Source: Planctomycetaceae bacterium (GTDB lineage: Bacteria > Planctomycetota > Planctomycetia > Planctomycetales > Planctomycetaceae). From it: a stretch of DNA of 37,505 nt. A program made the translations under genes and the position numbers. This document shows positions 17,647-24,167 of the stretch, piece after piece. Numbering within the stretch: the first letter of the stretch is position 1; each line of letters begins with the position of its first letter. Below the pieces are notes generated by a model. That model was not told the origin of the DNA and made no database searches. It worked only from the letters and a program-made list of their open reading frames with translations. Location of the stretch: the NCBI GenBank assembly GCA_900299185.1, contig OMIV01000148.1, positions 1 through 37,505 of the forward strand. Reading direction: 5' to 3'.

Positions 17647-18948
17647 ATGTTGAACTGGTTCGGACGACAACACGGCTACTGTGACGGCATTGGTCGTCGA
17701 GACTTCTTCAAGATCGGTGGCTTGGCGATGGGCGGTTTGACGCTGCCCAACCTGCTGCGGGCAGAATCTCAGTCCAATGGCCGCGCGACCCGCAAGAACA
17801 TCATCAACATCTTTTTGAGTGGTGGACCTTCGCACATGGATACGTTCGACTTAAAGCCGAACGCACCCAAGGAATTCCGCGGCGAGTTTGAGCCGATTGC
17901 CACAAACGTTCCTGGTTTTGAGATTTGTCAGCACATGCCGTTGCTGGCTCAGTCTGCCGACAAGATCACAGCCATTCGTTCGATCGTCGGAATGAATGAC
18001 GAACATACCAACATTCAATCTGATACCGGCTGGCCCAACACATCGCTGATGTCGATCGGAGGTCGCCCCAGTATCGGTTCGGTGATGTCGAAGATTTGGA
18101 GTCCTGCTCAGACAACTCCGGCTGGAACGGCGCCGACGTTTGTTGACCTGAGTGGTTCGTCCAGCCCCGGCTTCCTCGGTCAAATCTTTGCTCCGTATCG
18201 ACCAGACGGCGAAGGTCGTTCGAATCTCAAGCTCAATCAGAGCGTCAGCCGCAGTCGCCTCGAAGATCGCCGAACCTTGCTGAGTGGCTTCGACAAGATG
18301 CGCCGCGATGTTGATGCCAGCGGCATGATGAACGCACTCGATAGCTTCTCTGAGCGGGCCGTGGGCATCATCACTTCAGGCCGGATTTCCAAGGCTCTCG
18401 ACGTTTCGCAGGCGGATCCTCGTTCGGTTGATCGATATGGCATCAGCTCGCGACCCGACCTTGAACGCTTCCTTGTAGCTCGCCGATTGATTGAGACGGG
18501 CGTCCGTTGCGTCTCGTTCTCGTGGGGCGGTTGGGACACTCACGAGCGCAACTTCATGACCTTGAAGGATCAGTTGCCGGCGCTCGACCGCGGCTTGAGT
18601 GCGTTGATTCAAGATCTCGAGGCACATGGGTTACTCGACGACACGATCATCATGATGTCGGGCGAATTTGGCAGAACGCCGCGAGTGAATAACAACGCTG
18701 GCCGTGACCACTGGTCGCGAGCTGCGTTCGTCTTCCTCGCTGGCGGTGGATTCCGTCATGGTCAGGCAATAGGTTCAACGAACCGCCTTGGTGAAGTCGC
18801 TCAAGATCGTCCGGTTCATCTGCAGCACGTCTTCACAACGATCTACAAGCAACTGGGCATCGACTCGGATCACGTCGTGCTGCATGACCCGAATGGCCGA
18901 CCGCAGTTCCTCGTTGATAACCGTTCCGTGATAAGCGAACTGGTTTAA
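17647..18948 (+). CDS. DUF1501 family protein, Tat-exported (sulfatase-like fold)
   Basis: This 433-residue protein is a full-length DUF1501 member, a family greatly expanded in Planctomycetes and related to the alkaline phosphatase/sulfatase superfamily. GRRDFFKIGGLAMGGLTLPNLL at the N-terminus is a twin-arginine signal, so it is exported folded. Family landmarks follow: NIINIFLSGGPSHMDTFDLKPNAP, CVSFSWGGWDTHERN, IIMMSGEFGRTPRVN and GRDHW. The His and Asp residues in GGPSHMDTFD, WDTH and GRDHW are placed like metal ligands in the superfamily, although no catalytic Ser/Cys for sulfatase activity is evident. DUF1501 genes usually follow a DUF1549/DUF1553 cytochrome gene, but here the gene stands alone with its own terminator. 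The substrate is unknown. Confidence 0.93.
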   Translation: MLNWFGRQHGYCDGIGRRDFFKIGGLAMGGLTLPNLLRAESQSNGRATRKNIINIFLSGGPSHMDTFDLKPNAPKEFRGEFEPIATNVPGFEICQHMPLLAQSADKITAIRSIVGMNDEHTNIQSDTGWPNTSLMSIGGRPSIGSVMSKIWSPAQTTPAGTAPTFVDLSGSSSPGFLGQIFAPYRPDGEGRSNLKLNQSVSRSRLEDRRTLLSGFDKMRRDVDASGMMNALDSFSERAVGIITSGRISKALDVSQADPRSVDRYGISSRPDLERFLVARRLIETGVRCVSFSWGGWDTHERNFMTLKDQLPALDRGLSALIQDLEAHGLLDDTIIMMSGEFGRTPRVNNNAGRDHWSRAAFVFLAGGGFRHGQAIGSTNRLGEVAQDRPVHLQHVFTTIYKQLGIDSDHVVLHDPNGRPQFLVDNRSVISELV

Positions 18949-18976
18949 GCCCAGCGCCAAATGCCCTGAAATGAAT

Positions 18977-19020
18977 CGAGCCCGCAGGAGTTTCAACAAC
19001 TCCTGCGGGCTCGATTGTTT
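18977..19020 (+). terminator. Rho-independent terminator after the DUF1501 gene
   Basis: A perfect 16-bp stem (18977-18992 with 18998-19013) closes a 5-base loop TCAAC and is followed by ATTGTTT. It lies 28 bases after the DUF1501 stop and before the convergent gene ending at 19048. The reverse strand has weaker flanking T content, so it serves mainly the plus strand. Confidence 0.93.
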
Positions 19021-19047
19021 ATGGATCCACTGACTTGAGCGGACGGA

Positions 19048-19731
19048 CTAATCGTCGATGCCCAGGTCATACTTCAGTTGTTCGAAGCGGCGAATGAATT
19101 CCTCGCTCGACGAGTGAACGTGTTCGGCTTCGGTGATGAATCTCATGTCCTCTTCGCAGTCGATTGCGAAGCGGTCCAACGTCGATTCGAAGTCGTTCAA
19201 ACTCTGACCGTACGCGATCAAGAGTTTGTGCTCGTCAAACTGCACTTCCATGGGCATGTTCGGATTCATGACCGCGATGCCGGTACAACCGTCATCGAGC
19301 AGCAAGTCCTCATAATCGAGCAGCACACTCTTCAGGATCGGCAAGTCGATCGCCTCGCGGACCATGTCATGATGTGAGCCATGATCGCTTTCGTGGCTGG
19401 ACTCCAGCACGACATCGACTTGCTCGCCCATCGGGTCGAGCATCTCGAAGAAGACATCAATCAGCTCTTCTCGCGACACAGATGCCATCACAACCGGAAT
19501 TTCAACTCCGGTCTGCTCGTCACGATACTTGTCGTGTCGGAAGCCAGACTTTGGCACAACCTGCAAGTCGTATGACGGCCGAATGGCATTCGTCAGCGTG
19601 AAGCGGCCATAGCGAGCGATTCTCAGATGAGTCTCTAGTTGATCCTCGCTGAGGCTTTCGAAGCTGCTCTTGCCTCGTTGCGGCTGACCGTCGCGATACT
19701 TGTTCTTGATAAACCGTTGGAGGTAGCTCAT
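19048..19731 (-). CDS. Conserved protein of unknown function (227 residues)
   Basis: I do not recognise a characterised family. The product is soluble and acidic, without signal peptide or membrane helix. The N-terminus (MSYLQRFIKNKYRDGQPQRG) is basic and the rest is alpha/beta in character. Features include GVEIPVVMASVSREELIDVFFEMLDPMGEQVDVVLES, a His-rich stretch SSHESDHGSHHD around residues 109-120, and DDGCTGIAVMNPNMPMEVQFDEHKLLIAYG. The composition and length look like a genuine conserved gene, and the neighbouring sequence on both sides is non-coding. The His/Asp cluster could bind a metal, which is speculative. It ends 28 bases from the terminator of the DUF1501 gene and seems to be transcribed alone. 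Confidence 0.75.
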   Translation of the reverse strand: MSYLQRFIKNKYRDGQPQRGKSSFESLSEDQLETHLRIARYGRFTLTNAIRPSYDLQVVPKSGFRHDKYRDEQTGVEIPVVMASVSREELIDVFFEMLDPMGEQVDVVLESSHESDHGSHHDMVREAIDLPILKSVLLDYEDLLLDDGCTGIAVMNPNMPMEVQFDEHKLLIAYGQSLNDFESTLDRFAIDCEEDMRFITEAEHVHSSSEEFIRRFEQLKYDLGIDD

Positions 19732-20132
19732 CGCCGTCCCAACCCTTTATTCCGACCGGAGTCGAAGAAGCCATTGTTCGCGGCGGTGTGAGGTCCGCAG
19801 CGGGTTCACGGGGTTCGTGTCCGAAACCAACCAGAACCTAGCACGGGTTTTTGGGCGGCCTTGAGACGGTCCGGCCATCTCGACTTTTTTTGCTCTCGGA
19901 GCGTTCCTGCCTACCTTCAAGGCGAAGATGGGATGACCTTGCCAATTGACGAGACAGTCCGATTGAGCCGATCGCGAGAGGTCGTCAGGTCAGACATTGT
20001 GAGAAATGGTCTGAATCTCGCGGCATCTCGACAACATGTTGCCTGAGAGCAACGCGAGATTGGTACGGCTGGCCGCGTCGACGTTTGCGGCCACAAGAAC
20101 GAGATAGCCCGGAATGATTTGCTCCGGTCGAA
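19732..20132 (-). other. 401-base region with no supported gene
   Basis: I see no convincing gene here. Short frames exist on both strands, but none has a plausible start with a ribosome binding site. On the minus strand a frame ending at 19990 reads LICGHISKLIRPEQIIPGYL then VLVAANVDAASRTNLALLSG, which looks protein-like. It is preceded by a TGA within arsC and has no start codon, so it may be a remnant of a gene lost behind arsC. Confidence 0.4.
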
Positions 20133-20618
20133 TCAACTTGCTGATGTGGCCGCAGATAAGGCTCTGAGATGTCTCGAAGTTGAGTGCCCTTGAATCTCGA
20201 TGAGTCCCTTCATGATGGCAGCTTTGATCTCATCGCGAACCCGCCGAAACTCGGCGGGGATATGAGCCTCGTCGCCTTGGGAGTGGTAGGGATCATCGAA
20301 GGGCCAGTGCCAACGCTGCACTGCTCCTGGAAAGACCGGGCATTCTTTTTCCGCCCCAGAGCAAACACTGATGATGAGATCGGGCGGCTGTCCAACTGGT
20401 GGCAGGAATTCTTTGATCGACTTGCTGCGCTGAGCTGCGATGTCGATGCCAACTTCAGCCATCGCGGCAATGGCTCGTGGATGCACGTAACCGGCGGGTT
20501 TAGAGCCTGCCGACAATGCATCAAAATCACCGCCACCGAGTGCTCGTAACCAACCTTCGGCCATCTGGCTGCGGCATGAATTGCCGGTACAGAGAAAGAG
20601 GACGCGGCGCTTCGACAT
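20133..20618 (-). CDS. arsC: Arsenate reductase, thioredoxin-coupled low-molecular-weight phosphatase type
   Basis: ArsC reduces arsenate to arsenite in the cytoplasm so that it can be pumped out. The P-loop CTGNSCRS starts at Cys10. The redox pair Cys86 and Cys93 in SVCSGAEKEC has the six-residue spacing of Cys82/Cys89 in the Staphylococcus enzyme, and the DDP at 108-110 provides the general acid. These features separate it from plain tyrosine phosphatases and point to the thioredoxin-dependent class. The 161-residue length exceeds the usual 130-140 because about 20 residues (from EIQGHSTS) follow the normal end. No arsR, arsB/acr3 or arsM gene is adjacent, so it is an orphan. Confidence 0.92.
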   Translation of the reverse strand: MSKRRVLFLCTGNSCRSQMAEGWLRALGGGDFDALSAGSKPAGYVHPRAIAAMAEVGIDIAAQRSKSIKEFLPPVGQPPDLIISVCSGAEKECPVFPGAVQRWHWPFDDPYHSQGDEAHIPAEFRRVRDEIKAAIMKGLIEIQGHSTSRHLRALSAATSAS

Positions 20619-20774
20619 TTATGCTCCGAGCGGCGTGTATGGAGAAACGAAGAAAGGTCAGGGACATCAAATTTCTCACTCACCTCAGCAGCTGATGGGG
20701 CAGCGCTGCTTAGGCTTGTTCTGAATCTTGATGTGCCTGACCTCTGTGTGTTTCACAAGGCCAATAGCAGCAGC

Positions 20775-21092
20775 TTAATGGCAAGGCTCGATGTCCATGT
20801 CCGACAGACAAGCCCAGCGGTAGTAGATCTGCTGAGCTTCGCAGCGATCGATGTAGCTTTGAGGGATCGCAGCCACGACTGAGTCTTCCCACTCGATGAA
20901 GTACTTGTAAGGCGGCTTCTTCCCAGAGACCTCGACGATCTTGCCCGTCCAGCCTGCAAACGAGATGTCGTCAAAGTCGGGCGAGACAACGCCGCTCTTG
21001 GCGCGGATACGAGTGCCAACGGTCATCGACAAGGTCTTGCGGGGCATTCCGCTGCGTGAAGCACCGGGCGTTGTTCCGGTCAGTGTGGTCAT
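20775..21092 (-). CDS. Small SH3-like protein of unknown function
   Basis: I chose the Met at 21092 because TAGGAA precedes it by a suitable distance, giving 105 residues; the frame is open further back but reads poorly. The core VGTRIRAKSGVVSPDFDDIS and FAGWTGKIVEVSGKKPPYKYFIEWEDS has the five short strands and the G-x-I/V-x-E-V turn of SH3-like or Tudor/KOW-type barrels. The C-terminus (QSYIDRCEAQQIYYRWACLSDMDIEPCH) has three cysteines and a terminal CH. No signal peptide or membrane helix is present, so it is probably cytoplasmic. Similar small proteins occur in planctomycete genomes as far as I recall, but I cannot name the family. It is minus-strand, like its neighbours arsC and the TPR lipoprotein, but with gaps that suggest separate transcripts. 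Confidence 0.65.
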   Translation of the reverse strand: MTTLTGTTPGASRSGMPRKTLSMTVGTRIRAKSGVVSPDFDDISFAGWTGKIVEVSGKKPPYKYFIEWEDSVVAAIPQSYIDRCEAQQIYYRWACLSDMDIEPCH

Positions 21093-21263
21093 GGGCCAGT
21101 TCCTAGTCGCTAAGAGAAACACTGCGGGGCTCGAATGCAGTCGTGGTTCGGGATCGAGCACTCCGGCGAGAATGATTCAACAAAATCAGTTTTTGAGTCT
21201 ATGCCACTTTCATGAAGTTTTTGGCCAGTGGCATCTGTGACGGATTGCGGGCAGTTTGAAGGC

Positions 21264-22118
21264 TTATCGAGCTTCAACTTCATCCGTGGCTGCAGTGCGC
21301 TCGTCGGCATGAGCAGGGTCAGCCGCTGTGATGGGGCTGCCAAGTTGCACCGGCTGACCACTGGAGTCGGCGGTGGCATTTGGCACCGGGGGAAGCAGGA
21401 CAACCGGCGAGGCTGCGTAAGGCTGTTGAGCAAACATGGGAGCGGGTTGAGCCGCCATCATGGATGAATTCGCGGGATAAGATGGTCCCCAGGTGCCGTT
21501 GATCGAACCAATGCGGCTCTTCACATCGGGCTGATACCAATCTTGGTAGAGCGAGCGACGATACATCGCCAAGGCTTCGCTCTTGCGACCTTGATCATGA
21601 TAGGTCTGACCGAGGTGCGCGAGTGCGGTAGCGTTGGTCGGATCGACTTGCAGAGCTTGTCGCAGATTGGCTTCCGACTCGGCGGCATTGCCGGTTTCGC
21701 GATTTAACCAGGCGAGTTCGATCTGTGGTTCGGGCATGTAAGGCTGAGTATCGGCCCACATGGCGAGCCATTGCTTGGCTTCTTCAGTACGACCTTGATC
21801 CTTCATCAACGACGCCAGCCCGTGATAAGACGGCTGATGACTTGGGTCGACGTCGAGAGCGCGGCGATAGAGTTGCTCGGCTTGCGCGACCTGTCCCTGC
21901 TTCTTCATCGATGAAGCTAAGTTATGGAGATAGTCGGCATTCTCGGGATCATCTGCGGCGGCCATGTTGAAGTAGCGTTGTGCCGCCGAGAAGTTCCCAG
22001 CTTTGTAGTGTTGGCTGCCCAGGCTGTTGTTGAAGAAGCCTGTCGTCTTTCCGCAGCCGGTCACCAACGTGGCCAGACACAGAAATACGCAGCATGTGAA
22101 CGGACCTCGAAACCTCAT
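21264..22118 (-). CDS. TPR-containing lipoprotein
   Basis: The 284-residue product has a lipoprotein signal ending in LVTGC, so Cys22 should be lipidated. Residues 35-205 contain about five TPR units, for example GSQHYKAGNFSAAQRYFNMA, EQLYRRALDVDPSHQPSYHG, and LRQALQVDPTNATALAHLGQ with TYHDQGRKSEALAMYRRSLY. The C-terminal 75 residues are rich in Pro, Ala and Gln (MMAAQPAPMFAQQPYAASP) and probably disordered. Its closest functional analogues are PilF/NlpI-type lipoproteins that assist assembly of envelope machines, but no such machine is adjacent. The start is divergent from the ABC transporter genes. Confidence is high for gene and architecture, low for role. Confidence 0.88.
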   Translation of the reverse strand: MRFRGPFTCCVFLCLATLVTGCGKTTGFFNNSLGSQHYKAGNFSAAQRYFNMAAADDPENADYLHNLASSMKKQGQVAQAEQLYRRALDVDPSHQPSYHGLASLMKDQGRTEEAKQWLAMWADTQPYMPEPQIELAWLNRETGNAAESEANLRQALQVDPTNATALAHLGQTYHDQGRKSEALAMYRRSLYQDWYQPDVKSRIGSINGTWGPSYPANSSMMAAQPAPMFAQQPYAASPVVLLPPVPNATADSSGQPVQLGSPITAADPAHADERTAATDEVEAR

Positions 22119-22435
22119 TGGTTCGGTTCTCCGTTATTGAGAATGGAGGGATTGAGTTCGCTGCGAGTGAGCGAAGACGGGATGTAAGACGAGCAAGTTT
22201 GCGACGGTGAATCGTCTCGAAACTTGTCTGTGAGATGGGAACCGCGAGAGGCGGTCAGGGCGGGAGAATCAGAGAGGCAAATTCAGAGGGGCGGGAATAT
22301 AGCCGTGTTTTTCAGAATGCTGCAAGATCGGATTTCTCGTGATCGAACGCGGTCTGAGTGGCACTGAGTCGATCTGCTGGCGACACTCGAATGACTTCTA
22401 TTCGTCCTACGTTTTTGGTGTTTGGCTTCCTTATG
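22119..22435 (+). promoter_or_regulatory. Divergent intergenic region upstream of ABC transporter genes
   Basis: Just over 300 bases separate the TPR lipoprotein start from the chosen permease start. I see a 6-bp stem (TTCGCT/AGCGAA) near 22158-22176 but no strong promoter. I see no molybdenum-cofactor riboswitch or ModE-like palindrome. Confidence 0.35.
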
Positions 22436-23275
22436 CCGACTGAATCTTCTTCCGCGAATGCTCGAAAAACGCCGCGTCGGCAATGGCCATTCTTTGCTGT
22501 GATGGGCACGCTCGGCGGCAGCTATGTTGTGTTGGTGGCATTGCTGCTGATGGGTGACACGTTTTTTACATCGCGTGGCCACATCGAAGACGCACTGTTG
22601 AAGCCCGAAATTCAAGCGGCGATCCGGCTCACGCTGTTGTCCTGCACGATGTCTGCAGTGTTATCGCTGTGGGTCGCAACGCCGCTGGGCTACTTGCTGT
22701 CTCGCTTTCGATTTCGAGGTCGTTGGTTGGTCGACATCTTGGTCGATATCCCCGTGGTGCTGCCTCCGCTCGTTCTGGGGTTAAGCTTGCTCATTCTGTT
22801 TCATCTCAGAATTGGTGAATGGCGGCTTGAGGATTGGATGCGAGAGCAAGTTGGGTGGCAGATTACTTACTCGGTTCCGGCGGTGATCCTCGCTCAGTTC
22901 TCGGTGGCATGTGCCTTTGCGGTCAGAACGATGCGAGTGACCTTCGATCAAATCAGTCCTCGGGCGGAGCAGGTGGCTCGAACGCTGGGGTGTTCTCGCG
23001 GGCAAGCGTTTCTGCAGGTGGCTCTGCCTCAAGCTGGAAGGGGAATGACAACGGCTTTCACGTTGGCCTGGGCACGCTCGCTCGGAGAGTTCGGGCCGAT
23101 TCTGGTGTTTGCAGGAGCGACCCGTTTTCGGACTGAGGTCCTATCGACGTCGGTGTTCTTGGAGCTGAGTGTTGGCAACTTAGAGTCTGCTGTTGCTGTC
23201 TCGTTGCTGATGGTCTTGATGGCTGGAATCGTGCTGGTGATCTTGAGGCTCTTGGGCTCGGAGGTCGGCGCATGA
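22436..23275 (+). CDS. modB: Molybdate/sulfate-type ABC transporter permease
   Basis: About 279 residues from ATG 22436 (MPTESSS). The frame is open further upstream (ATG at 22391 and 22358) and no ribosome binding site decides the matter; the chosen start places a short basic cytoplasmic tail before the first helix. Five to six helices follow, including VLVDIPVVLPPLVLGLSLLIL. The ABC permease EAA loop AEQVARTLGCSRGQAFLQVA, ending in LPQAGRG, lies near residue 175. The motifs IPVVLPPLVLG and SLGEFGPILVFAG are those of ModB/CysU-type permeases, which carry molybdate, tungstate or sulfate inward. The stop overlaps the ATPase start by four bases (ATGA), so the two are translationally coupled. 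No periplasmic binding protein gene is nearby. Confidence 0.85.
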   Translation, partial: PTESSSANARKTPRRQWPFFAVMGTLGGSYVVLVALLLMGDTFFTSRGHIEDALLKPEIQAAIRLTLLSCTMSAVLSLWVATPLGYLLSRFRFRGRWLVDILVDIPVVLPPLVLGLSLLILFHLRIGEWRLEDWMREQVGWQITYSVPAVILAQFSVACAFAVRTMRVTFDQISPRAEQVARTLGCSRGQAFLQVALPQAGRGMTTAFTLAWARSLGEFGPILVFAGATRFRTEVLSTSVFLELSVGNLESAVAVSLLMVLMAGIVLVILRLLGSEVGA

Positions 23276-23937
23276 TCGAGTTGCGAGATGTCACGTTGCG
23301 AGCTGGGAAGTTCGAACTCAGCTGCGTCTCGTTCTTGATTGAGCGAGGTCAGTATGCGGTCTTGATGGGCCGGACGGGCGGGGGCAAGTCGACCATTTTA
23401 GAAGCAATCTGCGGCTTAAGGTCGGTTGACTCCGGTAGCGTTTGGTTGGATGGAGTGGACGTCACCGCCTTCGATCCGGCAGATCGCGGGATCGGCTATG
23501 TGCCTCAGGACTTGGCGTTCTTTCCAACCTATTCCGTGCGGGAGCATCTCGCCTTTGCGTTGAAGTTACGGAAGGCGACTTCGAAGTTAGTTGTCGATCG
23601 AATTGCTGAGATTTCAGAACTGTTGGGGATCTCTCATTTGCTTGATCGTCGTGTGAAAGGGCTCAGTGGTGGCGAAGCGCAGCGCGTGGCGTTGGGGCGA
23701 GCGTTGTCGTTTCATCCGCCTGTCTTGTTGCTCGACGAACCGCTCAGTGCGCTGGATGAGGCGACGCGAGATGAGATGTATTCACTCTTGAAACATGTCC
23801 GACTTAAGACGGGAGTCACGACGTTGCATGTGACTCATAGTTTGCACGAAGCACGCTGCTTGGCCGATCGGCTTTTGGTGATTGCGGATGGGTGTGTGCG
23901 GGAAGAGTTGGTTGGCGATGCCAGCCTGAAGCGCTAG
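23272..23937 (+). CDS. modC: ABC transporter ATPase of the molybdate/sulfate type, without TOBE/MOP domain
   Basis: This 221-residue nucleotide-binding protein has all ABC motifs: Walker A GRTGGGKS (33-40), Q-loop YVPQDLAFF, signature LSGGEAQR (131-138), Walker B VLLLDEP with Asp155 and Glu156, and the switch His in LHVTHS. It powers the permease encoded just before it, with which it overlaps by four bases. Canonical ModC is about 350 residues and carries a C-terminal MOP/TOBE domain that senses oxyanions. Here the protein stops after the ATPase core, so that regulatory domain is missing. The anion specificity therefore rests mainly on the permease, and sulfate or tungstate remain possible. 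Confidence 0.87.
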   Translation: MIELRDVTLRAGKFELSCVSFLIERGQYAVLMGRTGGGKSTILEAICGLRSVDSGSVWLDGVDVTAFDPADRGIGYVPQDLAFFPTYSVREHLAFALKLRKATSKLVVDRIAEISELLGISHLLDRRVKGLSGGEAQRVALGRALSFHPPVLLLDEPLSALDEATRDEMYSLLKHVRLKTGVTTLHVTHSLHEARCLADRLLVIADGCVREELVGDASLKR

Positions 23938-24167
23938 CGATCAAGGTCTTGGAGGCGGCGGTCTCGTCGCTTCGGAAGGCTTCGGTGTCACTGGCCGGCC
24001 GCTTGCTTGTGGCCGCTGCTGATCAACGAGGGCGGGGAATCTCAAAGACTTTTCGAAAAAGTTGTACGAAGTCCCGACGGCGGTCCCACTACTTAAAGTG
24101 GTGTTTTTGAATGCAGGCGTCGGCTTGATGCCGAGCCCGAGTCGTCCTCGAGACTTCGAGATTCGTT

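Noticed and set aside
17647-18948. Reading the DUF1501 protein as a sulfatase
   Set aside because: No catalytic Cys/Ser sulfatase signature (CxPxR) is present; only the fold and metal-site residues are shared.
19990-20190. Minus-strand protein-like frame behind arsC
   Set aside because: No start codon or ribosome binding site is present and the frame opens after a TGA inside arsC; kept only as a possible remnant.
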